Of a DNA stretch of 64,000 bases, positions 44,286 to 52,620 are shown piece by piece. A program made the position numbers and the translations under genes. The first letter of the stretch is position 1; every line of letters begins with the position of its first letter. The stretch covers positions 62,001-126,000 of the forward strand of contig JAZRXL010000014.1 of the NCBI GenBank assembly GCA_045600225.1, given 5' to 3'. The notes under the pieces were generated by a model that saw nothing but the letters and a program-made list of their open reading frames with translations, did no database searches and was not told the DNA's origin. This stretch comes from UBA1181 sp045600225. GTDB lineage: Bacteria; Bacteroidota; Bacteroidia; Bacteroidales; Paludibacteraceae.

Positions 44286-44812
44286 TGGGTAAAGCGTTGA
44301 AATATATCTCATTTTTGTTGTTGGTTTTGTGCTCTTGCTCAAATCCAGAACCGCAAGTGCCCTATAACAAGATTGAGAAACCTAGAACGACAGACTACTT
44401 GATAGAGATGAATAAGGAATTTGTTGCGATTGAAGATAGTTTGATCAACGCGTACATAGATTCTTTGGGAATAAAGTTCACAACATCTAAAAGTGGTCTT
44501 CGTTATTGTATTACGAATGTTGGTGTTGGACCATCTGTTTCAATGACCGATAATGTTACATTCAAATATAGTGTTCGACAATTGACTGGAGATCGATGTG
44601 ATAAGCTGCAGAATGTGACAAAGACCATAAATCTGGAGAAGGGAGATTTGGAGCGTGGATTCAGAGAGTCGTTGAAAATGCTTAAAGTGTCAGGGTCTGG
44701 TATTTTTATTATGCCTTCATTCTTGGCTTATGGAGTGTTGGGTGTCCCTAATTGTATTCCAGCATGGACTCCAGTAGAGTGTCAGATAACATTGGTTGAT
44801 ATAGAAAAATAG
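44285..44812 (+). CDS. FKBP-type peptidyl-prolyl isomerase lipoprotein
   Basis: A 175-residue protein. It starts at the ATG that overlaps the previous stop and has a lipoprotein signal with a lipobox (LVLCSC, lipid Cys about 18). The C-terminal 110 residues resemble an FKBP domain: VTFKYSVRQLTG, LERGFRESLKML, and SFLAYGVLGVPNCIPAW. Several aromatic active-site residues are not obvious, so isomerase activity is uncertain. It resembles GldI-type lipoproteins of Bacteroidota, which help fold exported proteins. A second FKBP-like lipoprotein gene follows after 8 bases. Confidence 0.8.
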   Translation: MGKALKYISFLLLVLCSCSNPEPQVPYNKIEKPRTTDYLIEMNKEFVAIEDSLINAYIDSLGIKFTTSKSGLRYCITNVGVGPSVSMTDNVTFKYSVRQLTGDRCDKLQNVTKTINLEKGDLERGFRESLKMLKVSGSGIFIMPSFLAYGVLGVPNCIPAWTPVECQITLVDIEK

Positions 44813-44820
44813 TGTTTTTT

Positions 44821-45417
44821 ATGAATAAAGATAAATTTGGTAAACTATTTGGTTTGATAAGTTTTTTGGTGCTTATCTCCATGTTTTCGTGTAAAAAAGG
44901 TAATACCTACGCAGATCATGTAGAGGCAGAGGACGATGCAATAGACGAGTATGTGGCAAAAAATAATATATCTATTGTGGGGAAAATGCCGGAGGGTGAT
45001 TCTGAGTGGATGGATGGAGACCAAAAGGTGTATTATTTATACGGGTCAGGTAGAGCAGATGGTTTGTATTATCATCAGGTAAGTTTGGGTGATGGTGATG
45101 TGAAACCTCAAGAGAATTGGACTGCTTATGTTCGTTACCAAGGGTACACATTGAGTGGAGAGTTAGTTTACGATTGCACCGCTTCGGTTAGTCCAGACCC
45201 GTTGTCTTTCATTGTGCTTTCCAATGCTGCGGGAGCTTCTTATGGCGTTGGATTTCAGCAAGCGGTGAAGAACCTTCGTGTTGGAGGTCATTGTCAGGTG
45301 ATCATTCCATTTAAATTAGCCAATAATAATTTGGTTACTATTTCCGGGACCAGACGATCTGATGCCAGCAATTATCAGCCTATGTTCTATGATATTTGGC
45401 TAGTGGCTTTGGAATAA
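44821..45417 (+). CDS. FKBP-like lipoprotein (DUF4827-like)
   Basis: The 198-residue product has a lipoprotein signal peptide with Cys about 24 (ISMFSC). The C-terminal half keeps the FKBP pattern: AYVRYQGYTLSGELVYD, VGFQQAVKNLRVGGHCQVIIP and a final YDIWLVALE. The usual active-site aromatics are not apparent, and the closest family I know is DUF4827 of Bacteroidales. It is a likely tandem relative of the preceding gene. It is probably anchored in the membrane facing the periplasm; chaperone or isomerase activity is inference. Confidence 0.75.
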   Translation: MNKDKFGKLFGLISFLVLISMFSCKKGNTYADHVEAEDDAIDEYVAKNNISIVGKMPEGDSEWMDGDQKVYYLYGSGRADGLYYHQVSLGDGDVKPQENWTAYVRYQGYTLSGELVYDCTASVSPDPLSFIVLSNAAGASYGVGFQQAVKNLRVGGHCQVIIPFKLANNNLVTISGTRRSDASNYQPMFYDIWLVALE

Positions 45418-45427
45418 GGATTGATTG

Positions 45428-46192
45428 ATGGAGGTGTTGAGTAAAAATATCATAAAGCAAGTCGTTTCTTTATCAAAAAAGAAGGAGCGAGATGAACTGG
45501 ATTCTTTCTTCGCAGAAGGCCCGAAATTGGTGAACGACCTGATGTCTGTTTTCCCTTGTTCTATGATTATTGCAACTTCGGATTATATTGAGAAGTATAA
45601 AGGAGCCTTCCATGCCGATGTCGTAAAGGAAGTTTCGAAGGAGGATTTGAAAAAGGTTTCTTCTTTGTGTGCCCCCCAATCTGTGTTGGCTGTATTTAGA
45701 AAGCCCAAATATCAGATTGATTACGCTACCATCTCTTCAAAATTGACGCTGATGTTAGACACGGTTCAGGATCCGGGCAATTTGGGTACTATTATCCGTA
45801 TTGCTGATTGGTATGGAATTGAAGACATCATTTGTTCGCGAGAGACTGTGGATGTTTATAATCCGAAAGTGGTACAAGCTACAATGGGAGCTTTGGCTCG
45901 CGTTAAAATACATTATGCCGATTTGTGTGAGGTGCTTTCAAGATTGGAAAATGTGCCAGTTTATGGTACTTTCTTAGAAGGAAATGATATCTACAAAGAA
46001 ACGCTTACACAAGCAGGTATTGTCGTGATGGGAAATGAAGGAAACGGAATCTCTCAGAGCGTCGGAAAATTTGTAAATAAAAAATTGTATATACCTAATT
46101 TCCCTGAAAATAGGGAAACTTCGGAGTCTTTGAATGTGGCGGTAGCAACAGCAATTACATGTTCAGAGTTTAGAAGAAGATTAAATAATTAG
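45428..46192 (+). CDS. SpoU/TrmH-family RNA 2'-O-methyltransferase
   Basis: The 254-residue protein has an N-terminal substrate-binding domain and a C-terminal SPOUT knot. SPOUT motif 1 is VQDPGNLGTIIRIADWYG (about 112-129), motif 2 is MGNEGNGIS (about 199-207), and motif 3 is ETSESLNVAVATAI near 230. It uses S-adenosylmethionine to methylate a ribose in rRNA or tRNA; the exact target cannot be read from the sequence. The first ATG at 45428 is used, because a TTG one codon earlier is improbable. Confidence 0.9.
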   Translation: MEVLSKNIIKQVVSLSKKKERDELDSFFAEGPKLVNDLMSVFPCSMIIATSDYIEKYKGAFHADVVKEVSKEDLKKVSSLCAPQSVLAVFRKPKYQIDYATISSKLTLMLDTVQDPGNLGTIIRIADWYGIEDIICSRETVDVYNPKVVQATMGALARVKIHYADLCEVLSRLENVPVYGTFLEGNDIYKETLTQAGIVVMGNEGNGISQSVGKFVNKKLYIPNFPENRETSESLNVAVATAITCSEFRRRLNN

Positions 46193-46195
46193 AGT

Positions 46196-47047
46196 ATGGG
46201 AAAGAAATCGAATGGTAAATCATTATTGCAGCGTTTACGATTTAAGTATAAGTTGGCAATTTTGAATGAAAATACACTGGAGGAGATTTGGAGAATCCGA
46301 CTCTCCAAATTGTCTGTTATCTCTTTGGGCTTTTCTATTGCGGTAATCTATTTCTTTTTGATTGCTATCCTAATTATAAAGACACCATTGCGTGGTTTCT
46401 TGCCAGGCTATACTGAGAATATAAACTTGAAGAAACAGTTGACGCTTAATTCACTGGTTGTTGATTCTGTTTCTGAAAAGGTGAGATTGCAATCTCAATA
46501 TGTGCAGTTGATGCATGCTGTTGTGAAAGGTGATATCTTGGTTGATTCAACCACAAGTGTTGAATCATTAAAGCGTTTCTCTTCTGAAGAACTAACCAAT
46601 GCTTCTGAAAAGGAGATGGCTTTTAGAGACTCTTTCGAGGCCCAAGAGATTGTCGTGTCGACAAAGATGTCGGATTTGGAAGAGGGACGTAATTATCTTA
46701 TGCAAGCGCCGGCTAAAGGTCGTATTTTGGAAGCCTTTAATCCTCGTTTGCACTCTTATGGTGTTACATTGTCTGTAGATCAACAGTCGAGTGTGTGTGC
46801 AGTCTTGGATGGCGTGATTGTATCTTCTGAATACTCTTTGAATAACATCTATGTGCTTACTGTGCAACATCCAGACAATATGATGTCTATTTATAAAATT
46901 CGCCAACCTTATTTGAAAAAGGTTGGGGAGAAAGTACATGCAGGAGAGATCATTTCAACGTTCCATAATGGGGCTGACTCCTATTTTGAGTTCCAATTAT
47001 GGAAAGACGGAACACCTTTGGATCCTCAAACATTTATTACATTTTAG
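46196..47047 (+). CDS. Membrane-anchored M23-like protein, degenerate active site
   Basis: A 283-residue bitopic protein with a basic cytoplasmic N-terminus, one membrane segment at about 41-62, a helical region and a C-terminal LytM/M23-like beta domain (about 165-283). The metal ligands of M23 peptidases are missing. The HxGxD motif reads HSYGVT (186-191), and the HxH motif before FEF reads DSY (261-263). The Tyr-x-His position carries Ile about 235. It is therefore probably not a hydrolase but an EnvC/NlpD-like regulator or scaffold. It lies 3 bases after the methyltransferase gene and 2 bases before dxr. Confidence 0.82.
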   Translation: MGKKSNGKSLLQRLRFKYKLAILNENTLEEIWRIRLSKLSVISLGFSIAVIYFFLIAILIIKTPLRGFLPGYTENINLKKQLTLNSLVVDSVSEKVRLQSQYVQLMHAVVKGDILVDSTTSVESLKRFSSEELTNASEKEMAFRDSFEAQEIVVSTKMSDLEEGRNYLMQAPAKGRILEAFNPRLHSYGVTLSVDQQSSVCAVLDGVIVSSEYSLNNIYVLTVQHPDNMMSIYKIRQPYLKKVGEKVHAGEIISTFHNGADSYFEFQLWKDGTPLDPQTFITF

Positions 47048-47049
47048 TA

Positions 47050-48219
47050 ATGGAAATGAAAAAGAAACAGATTGCCATCTTGGGTTCTACAGGTTCCATA
47101 GGAACTCAGGCATTGGAAGTGATAGAGGAGAATCCCTCTTTGTTTGAAGTTTATGCTTTAACAGCAAATAATAATACAACTCTTTTAATTGAACAGGCTA
47201 GGAAATTTTTCCCTGATGTCGTGGTTGTTGCTAATGAGTCTAAGTACCAAGAGGTTAAAGATGCATTGGACGATCTTCCTATCAAAGTATATGCTGGAGC
47301 GCAATCTATTGCAGATATGGTAGAGTCGGAACCGATAGACATCGTTCTGACTGCTATGGTGGGTTATGCAGGCTTGTATCCTACAATTAAGGCGATTAAG
47401 GCTCATAAGACTATCGCTTTAGCAAATAAGGAGACTTTGGTTGTCGCAGGAGATTTGATTTGCAGATTGGCTACAGAGAATAATGTGGCAATCCTTCCTG
47501 TTGATTCTGAACATTCTGCAGTATTCCAGTGTTTGGCTGGAGAGATATCTCCAATAGAGAAAATCTTATTGACTGCATCTGGAGGTCCTTTTAGAGGAAA
47601 AGACAGAGCATTCTTGGAGAACGTCACTCCTGCGGCTGCTTTGAAACATCCAAACTGGTCTATGGGTGCTAAAATCACTATAGACTCGGCTTCTATGATG
47701 AACAAAGGTTTTGAAGTGATAGAGGCTAAGTGGTTGTTTAATGTGAAAGGTTCACAAATCGAGGCAGTGGTGCATCCTCAGTCGTTGATCCATTCGATGG
47801 TACAATTCCAGGATGGTTCTATCAAGGCTCAGCTTGGTTTGCCTGATATGAAGCTGCCTATTCAATACGCGTTCGGATATCCGGTCAGATTAAAGAATGA
47901 TTATCCACGATTGGATTTCTTTACACACCAAACGATGACGTTTGAGAAGCCTGATTTGAATGTTTTCCGAAATCTTGCTTTTGCATATGATGCAATGGAG
48001 AAAGGTGGTAATGTTCCATGTGTGTTGAATGCGGCGAATGAGATTGTTGTGGCGAAGTTCTTGCACGAAGAGATTGGTTTCCTTCAAATGTCGGATGTGA
48101 TTGAAGAGACAATGTCTGCAATTCCATTTATTGCAAAGCCAACCTACGAGGATTATGTGAATACGGATGCAATGGCGAGAAAAAAGGCGGAGGAACTCTC
48201 ACTAAAATATAAATTATAA
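47050..48219 (+). CDS. dxr: 1-deoxy-D-xylulose 5-phosphate reductoisomerase
   Basis: The 389-residue enzyme makes 2-C-methylerythritol 4-phosphate, the first committed step of the MEP isoprenoid pathway. The NADPH loop GSTGSIG is near 12-18. The metal and substrate segments DSEHSAVFQCL (about 155) and SASMMNKGFEVIEAKWLF (about 215-232) are intact. The start at 47050 follows the M23-like gene by 2 bases; an alternative ATG lies two codons later. The product path ends in precursors used by the polyprenyl synthase encoded at 60378-61349. Confidence 0.97.
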   Translation: MEMKKKQIAILGSTGSIGTQALEVIEENPSLFEVYALTANNNTTLLIEQARKFFPDVVVVANESKYQEVKDALDDLPIKVYAGAQSIADMVESEPIDIVLTAMVGYAGLYPTIKAIKAHKTIALANKETLVVAGDLICRLATENNVAILPVDSEHSAVFQCLAGEISPIEKILLTASGGPFRGKDRAFLENVTPAAALKHPNWSMGAKITIDSASMMNKGFEVIEAKWLFNVKGSQIEAVVHPQSLIHSMVQFQDGSIKAQLGLPDMKLPIQYAFGYPVRLKNDYPRLDFFTHQTMTFEKPDLNVFRNLAFAYDAMEKGGNVPCVLNAANEIVVAKFLHEEIGFLQMSDVIEETMSAIPFIAKPTYEDYVNTDAMARKKAEELSLKYKL

Positions 48220-48235
48220 CATCTATTGGTTAAGT

Positions 48236-49564
48236 ATGAAATTATTAATCATTCTGATACAATTCTTTGCAAGTCTATCTTTGTTGGTCATCATTCATGA
48301 ATTTGGCCACTTTCTTATGGCTAAGATTTTCAAGGTTAGGGTGGAGAAATTTTATCTTTTCTTCAATCCTTTCTTAACTCTGTTTAAGTGGAAGCCAAAG
48401 AAAAGTGAAACGGAATATGGTGTTGGATGGCTCCCTTTGGGTGGTTATGTCAAACTTGCGGGAATGATAGATGAATCTCTTGATGAGGAGCAGATGAAAA
48501 AGGAACCACAACCTTGGGAATTTAGGACAAAGCCAGCTTGGCAACGATTGTTGATAATGATTATGGGTGTTGTTTTCAATTTTCTGTTGGCTCTTTTTAT
48601 CTACTCAATGATTGCGTTCCATTATGGAGACTCTTATATCTCTTTTAAAGACATGAGTTATGGAATGGAGTTCAGTAAATGTGCGAAGAATGCAGGCTTT
48701 CGGGATGGTGATATCTTATTGAGGGCAGATTCGGAAGATTTGAAAAAGTTGGATGATGCATCTGTCCATGCGCTTTTACAGGCAGATAAGGTATGGGTGT
48801 TGAGAGATGGGAAAGAGGTTATGATAGATTTGCCCGACGATTTTGCCACTCAGATTATAGGAGAGAATCAGTCGTTCTTTGGTTGCAGATTCCCGTTTGT
48901 CGTTGATTCTGTAATGCCTGGCTCTCGTGCAGAAAGAGCAGGAATGCAGAGAGGCGATAGCTTGATATCAATGGCAAGCACCTTGAATCCTGATTCGTGT
49001 GACGCGTATGTCTCTTCCGGTATCGAGATGTTTGGCATGAATAAAAATGTGCCAGTAAAGATCAATGCATTAAGAAACGGAGAAATTGTTTCTCTTTTGG
49101 TTACACCTGATGCTGATGGACGAATAGGGGTTTTTATGAAACCAGTGGCTGCTTTCTTCCCAATCACAACAGAGTCTTATGGGTTACTTGAATCGTTCTC
49201 TGTGGGTGTTAAACGAGGATTTGGAAGATTGTTCAATTATGCAGGTGATATGAAGTATGTGTTCTCGTCTGCAGGTGTGAAACAAATGGGTGGATTTATG
49301 AGTATTGGTAACTTGTTTCAGTATCCATTCAATGCTCATGCATTTTGGGAGATTACGGCGTTCTTGTCTGTTATATTGGCATTTATGAATATCTTACCAA
49401 TTCCTGCTTTGGATGGAGGACATGTGTTGTTCTTACTTATTGAAGTTGTTACGAGAAAACGTCCAAGCCAGGAGGTGTTGGTAAAGGCACAAATGATCGG
49501 AATGGCATTGTTGTTTGCATTGATGATCTATGCTAATATCAATGATATTTTCCGATTCTTCTAG
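48236..49564 (+). CDS. rseP: Site-2 metalloprotease RseP/RasP-like
   Basis: A 442-residue membrane protease. HEFGH at 21-25 in the first membrane segment binds zinc together with the Asp of NILPIPALDGGH near the C-terminus. Two PDZ-like regions lie between them (about 125-305), as in E. coli RseP, rather than the single one of many Gram-positive relatives. Such enzymes cut membrane-embedded anti-sigma factors or signal peptide remnants. It follows dxr by 16 bases, a pairing seen in many bacteria. Confidence 0.95.
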   Translation: MKLLIILIQFFASLSLLVIIHEFGHFLMAKIFKVRVEKFYLFFNPFLTLFKWKPKKSETEYGVGWLPLGGYVKLAGMIDESLDEEQMKKEPQPWEFRTKPAWQRLLIMIMGVVFNFLLALFIYSMIAFHYGDSYISFKDMSYGMEFSKCAKNAGFRDGDILLRADSEDLKKLDDASVHALLQADKVWVLRDGKEVMIDLPDDFATQIIGENQSFFGCRFPFVVDSVMPGSRAERAGMQRGDSLISMASTLNPDSCDAYVSSGIEMFGMNKNVPVKINALRNGEIVSLLVTPDADGRIGVFMKPVAAFFPITTESYGLLESFSVGVKRGFGRLFNYAGDMKYVFSSAGVKQMGGFMSIGNLFQYPFNAHAFWEITAFLSVILAFMNILPIPALDGGHVLFLLIEVVTRKRPSQEVLVKAQMIGMALLFALMIYANINDIFRFF

Positions 49565-49598
49565 TGTAATGGAATTGAGGGACAGGTAGATTTTCTTT

Positions 49599-50336
49599 AT
49601 GGAGTTCTCTGTGTTTATAATATTGGCGTTGTTCTTTTCCTCTACAATTGCTTCCTTTATTCAAAGAGTAAGTGGTTTTGGCTTTGGAATATGTATAATG
49701 ACTATTCTTCCGATTCTACTGCAGGGTAAATACGGAGAGGCGACTACATTGTCTGGCATGTTGGCATTGACGCAATCGTTTTATGTAGCATGTAAACTTC
49801 GCAAATACATCGTTTGGAAGCGTGTTTTACCAATGTTGGGTGTGTTTTTGGTAATTTCCTATGTTTGTATAGGATGTATTGCCAAATTTGAGAATCGTAT
49901 GTTGATGCACATCTTGGGGGTGACTTTGATTCTGTTGAGTTTGTATTTTCTGTTTTTTTCCTCTAAAATCAAAATTCGCCAATCGGTTCCAATGCAAATG
50001 GGGTTGGGCGTTGTGAGTGGAGTTTTAGGTGGTTTCTTTGGAATGCAAGGACCTCCAGCGGTGCTTTACTACGTACAGACAGAACCTGATAAGTATTATT
50101 ATGCGGCGCAAACTCAGGTCTTTTTTGTTTCCGGTAATGTCTTTATGACTTGTATTCGTGCTCAAAATGGCTATTTGACAATGGATGTGTGTAAGTCGTG
50201 GTTGATTGCGATTGTGGGTGTGATTATAGGAACAATAGTTGGAACATATGTTTTTGATAAAATATCTTCTGATAAATTGAAGAAAGTGATCTATGGTTAT
50301 ATGATAATTAGTGGAATTGTATTCATTTGCAAATAA
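49599..50336 (+). CDS. TSUP-family membrane transporter (TauE/SafE-like)
   Basis: The 245-residue protein has about eight hydrophobic segments and the glycine-rich motifs of the TSUP family: SGFGFGICIM near 27-36, and the repeat GLGVVSGVLGGFFGMQGPPAVLYY near 128-150. Members export or import sulfite, sulfonates or other small anions; the substrate here is unknown. It lies 34 bases after rseP, so it may share the transcript. No sulfur-metabolism gene is nearby. Confidence 0.88.
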   Translation: MEFSVFIILALFFSSTIASFIQRVSGFGFGICIMTILPILLQGKYGEATTLSGMLALTQSFYVACKLRKYIVWKRVLPMLGVFLVISYVCIGCIAKFENRMLMHILGVTLILLSLYFLFFSSKIKIRQSVPMQMGLGVVSGVLGGFFGMQGPPAVLYYVQTEPDKYYYAAQTQVFFVSGNVFMTCIRAQNGYLTMDVCKSWLIAIVGVIIGTIVGTYVFDKISSDKLKKVIYGYMIISGIVFICK

Positions 50337-50356
50337 GGATATTTAACCACCATTAT

Positions 50357-50387
50357 TTTGTTATCATAAAAATAAGTCCTACATTTA
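50357..50387 (+). promoter_or_regulatory. Promoter of the orphan small-protein gene
   Basis: TTTG (50357-50360), a 19-base spacer, and TACATTTA (50380-50387). The -7 element differs from the consensus only in its last base. It lies about 28 bases before the ATG at 50416. Confidence 0.6.
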
Positions 50388-50415
50388 CGGCGTGAAAACC
50401 ACAAAGGGAATAGAC

Positions 50416-50721
50416 ATGGAAAAAAGCACAAAGAAAGAAAACTCAGTGATAAAAAATGTGGAACTCTTGATTCGTAGCGTTCAGTCAACCTACGATTGTT
50501 TGTCGTTTGATTCGAAACGAATTAAACCATGTGTGGAGTTGTTGCAAAATATGCCTTTGTCTGATTCTCCAGGGGCTGCTAATGCAACGAAGGATTTGGT
50601 GAATAGATTGACTGTTGCTGATGAGAAATTGTCGGAGGCGATGTGTTTGATTCAAGATGCTCTTTCTTCGGTTTCTATTGGAAGTAAAAACTATAAGGAG
50701 TGTGTTAAGAAGAAAGATTAG
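50416..50721 (+). CDS. Small helical protein of unknown function
   Basis: A 101-residue protein starting MEKSTKKENSVIKNVELL. An upstream in-frame start at 50392 would lie at or before the predicted transcription start and was not used. It is soluble, mostly helical and without cofactor motifs. I do not recognise the family. It has its own promoter. Its last 17 bases overlap the end of the convergent CNNM gene. The composition is normal for the region, so it is probably a real gene. Confidence 0.68.
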   Translation: MEKSTKKENSVIKNVELLIRSVQSTYDCLSFDSKRIKPCVELLQNMPLSDSPGAANATKDLVNRLTVADEKLSEAMCLIQDALSSVSIGSKNYKECVKKKD

Positions 50722-51778
50722 AGTCCTCTTCTTCGCTTGTTTCGTCTGCGTAATCTAATTGTTCTGCTCTCTTTTTCCACAGAGCCTTGGCAAAAGCCTG
50801 CATGTCTGTCTGATTGTCCAATTCGTCTGTGATTTCCAAGCCCAATATGGTCTCTATCACATCTTCAAGGGTGATGATACCATCCATTCCTCCGTATTCA
50901 TCTATGACGAGGGCGATTTGCTCTTTGCGTGCAACCATTAGGTCATAGAATTTTGTGATGGATGTGTTTTCGTAACATACCATTATGTCCCTTTTTATCT
51001 CTTTTAACTGAATTTTGTTTTCTCCATTTGCCAAATGGAAAAGGATGTCTGTTTTTAGAACAAAACCTGTGATGTCGTCAATGTCTTCTGTATAAATAGG
51101 AATTCTTGAATAAGACAAAAACTTCTTGTCTTTGAAAAACTCCTCTAATGTCATGTCTTCTTGTGCGGCCAAAACCACAGTTCTTGGTGTCATAATGGAG
51201 TGGACCTTCACCTTCTCCATTTTGACAAGGTTGTTGATGATGATACTTTCGTTTTTCTTGAAAACACCTTCTCTTTCTCCGATATTTGTAAGGGCAACCA
51301 CCTCTTCTCGACTCACTGTTTGTGTCTGCTTGCGTGTGAATAGTTGCGTTAAGAATCTGGACATGACCACCAATGGGTAGCATAAGTAATATATACCTCT
51401 AATTATGTATCCTGAAGGAATGCATAGCTCCCTCCAAAAGTTTGATCCGATAGTTTTGGGTATTATCTCGGAACAGATTAGAACAAGTACAGTGAGTGCA
51501 GCCGAGCATACTCCAAAATAAGCGCTTCCGAAAACCTCAACAGCTTGTGCTCCTACTGCAGCGGCACCTGCGGTGTTGGCTATAGTATTGAGCGAAAGTA
51601 TTGCCGCAATGGGTTTTTCGATGTTTTTTTTTAAATCTTTTAGATTGTAAACTCCCTTTTTGTCTTCGGGTAGCGATTCTATATAGGATGTTGTGGTAGA
51701 GTAGAGTGTTGCCTCTAACAAAGAACACAAGAAAGAAATTCCTATGGTAGCGGATAATGCTAATATTAAAAGTCCCAT
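50705..51778 (-). CDS. CNNM/DUF21 membrane protein with paired CBS domains
   Basis: The 357-residue product begins with an N-terminal DUF21 domain of about 180 residues with four hydrophobic segments (LLEATLYST, NTIANTAGAAAVGAQ, and GSNFWRELCIPSG before a membrane segment). Two CBS repeats follow (about 195-315), with IMTPRTVV and VIDEYGGMDGIITLEDVIETILG. The CorC/HlyC domain often found after the CBS pair is missing, and the protein ends in a short acidic tail. Relatives transport magnesium or cobalt or sense Mg-ATP. The name hemolysin given to some homologues is misleading. Confidence 0.88.
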   Translation of the reverse strand: MGLLILALSATIGISFLCSLLEATLYSTTTSYIESLPEDKKGVYNLKDLKKNIEKPIAAILSLNTIANTAGAAAVGAQAVEVFGSAYFGVCSAALTVLVLICSEIIPKTIGSNFWRELCIPSGYIIRGIYYLCYPLVVMSRFLTQLFTRKQTQTVSREEVVALTNIGEREGVFKKNESIIINNLVKMEKVKVHSIMTPRTVVLAAQEDMTLEEFFKDKKFLSYSRIPIYTEDIDDITGFVLKTDILFHLANGENKIQLKEIKRDIMVCYENTSITKFYDLMVARKEQIALVIDEYGGMDGIITLEDVIETILGLEITDELDNQTDMQAFAKALWKKRAEQLDYADETSEEEDSNLSS

Positions 51779-51799
51779 AAATTACTGAGTTTTACTTTG

Positions 51800-51807
51800 C
51801 AAAGATA
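51800..51807 (-). promoter_or_regulatory. -7 element for the CNNM gene
   Basis: TATCTTTG followed by C on the minus strand lies 21 bases before the ATG. No TTTG at the ideal distance was found. Confidence 0.5.
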
Positions 51808-51841
51808 GATAATTTGAGTGATGAAGGTGGCATGTCGGCAT

Positions 51842-51873
51842 AAAAAAAGCGACCAGAAATTTTCTGATCGCTT
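51842..51873 (-). terminator. Terminator of tRNA-Lys
   Basis: On the minus strand AAAGCGATCAGAAA pairs with TTTCTGGTCGCTTT (14 pairs, one G-U), and a T run follows. It begins right at the encoded CCA of the tRNA. Confidence 0.88.
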
Positions 51874-51949
51874 TGGTGAGCCAGTTGGGGCTCGAACCCA
51901 AGACCCCATCCTTAAAAGGGATGTGCTCTACCTGCTGAGCTACTAGCTC
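51874..51949 (-). tRNA. tRNA-Lys (anticodon TTT) with encoded 3' CCA
   Basis: A 73-base cloverleaf plus CCA. The acceptor GAGCTAG pairs with CTGGCTC (one G-U), the D arm is GCTC/GAGC, and the anticodon stem CATCC/GGATG encloses CTTTTAA. The T arm is TTGGG/CCCAA. The discriminator is A, followed by an encoded CCA at 51876-51874. It is a single-gene unit with its own promoter and terminator. Confidence 0.96.
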
Positions 51950-51981
51950 TCCCTCAATTGCTTTATTTCTCAAAAGCGTTG

Positions 51982-52012
51982 CAAAGTTACGCTTATTTTC
52001 GTTACAACCAAA
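51982..52012 (-). promoter_or_regulatory. Promoter of tRNA-Lys
   Basis: On the minus strand TTTG (52012-52009), a 19-base spacer, and TAACTTTG (51989-51982) followed by C. It is a full consensus match lying 32 bases before the tRNA. Confidence 0.75.
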
Positions 52013-52041
52013 CTTTTTATCCTATTTTTTCGAAAAAAGCT

Positions 52042-52049
52042 TAACTTTG
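52042..52049 (+). promoter_or_regulatory. -7 element for the chromate transporter pair
   Basis: TAACTTTG followed by C lies 18 bases before the ATG at 52068. It is divergent from the tRNA-Lys promoter, about 50 bases away. The upstream TTTTTCG stretch gives no clean -33 element. Confidence 0.55.
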
Positions 52050-52067
52050 CATTCTAAATCTGAATTT

Positions 52068-52616
52068 ATGGTAGGACTATTAGAATTATTCGCTATCTTT
52101 TTTCAAATAGGTGCTTTTACATTGGGCGGAGGCTATGCAATGCTTACAATGGTGGAGAGTGCTATCGTGGATAAGAAACATTATCTTGCTAAAGATGATT
52201 TTTGGGATTTGATTGCTATTGTGCAAGCTTTGCCGGGTGTCTTTGCTGTCAATACGGCCTTGTATGTTGGGTACAAATTGAGGGGAAAGATGGGAGCTTT
52301 CTGGGCATCTTTGGGTGCTGCGTTACCATCCTTCTTGGTAATCCTGTTGGTTGCTACTTTTTTTGATAAAATCAAGGATTTTGAGATGGTAGAAAGGATA
52401 TTCAAGGGCATTAGACCTTGTGTGGTTGCTTTGATCTTAGTGCCTGCTGTTAATTTGATAAAGAAAAATTCGACAATTAAGACAGTTTGGATTCCTCTTT
52501 TGGCGGCGGCTGTCATTTGGTGGTGGAAGATTTCCCCAATATTAATCGTCCTTTCTGTCTTCTTATTCGTTGTGGGACAATCATTGTGCTCCTATTTTAA
52601 AATTGTAAAGAAATAA
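52068..52616 (+). CDS. Chromate transporter family protein, half-size, first of a pair
   Basis: The 182-residue membrane protein belongs to the CHR family. The family motif FFQIGAFTLGGGYAML is near the N-terminus, and AIVQALPGVFAVNTALYVGY near 53-72. This is the short-chain form with one CHR domain, about half the size of classical ChrA. Short-chain members usually occur as adjacent pairs with opposite membrane topology that work together, and a second one begins 5 bases after this stop. The substrate may be chromate or another oxyanion; no resistance genes are near. An earlier TTG start was rejected. Confidence 0.9.
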   Translation: MVGLLELFAIFFQIGAFTLGGGYAMLTMVESAIVDKKHYLAKDDFWDLIAIVQALPGVFAVNTALYVGYKLRGKMGAFWASLGAALPSFLVILLVATFFDKIKDFEMVERIFKGIRPCVVALILVPAVNLIKKNSTIKTVWIPLLAAAVIWWWKISPILIVLSVFLFVVGQSLCSYFKIVKK

Positions 52617-52620
52617 GGCT

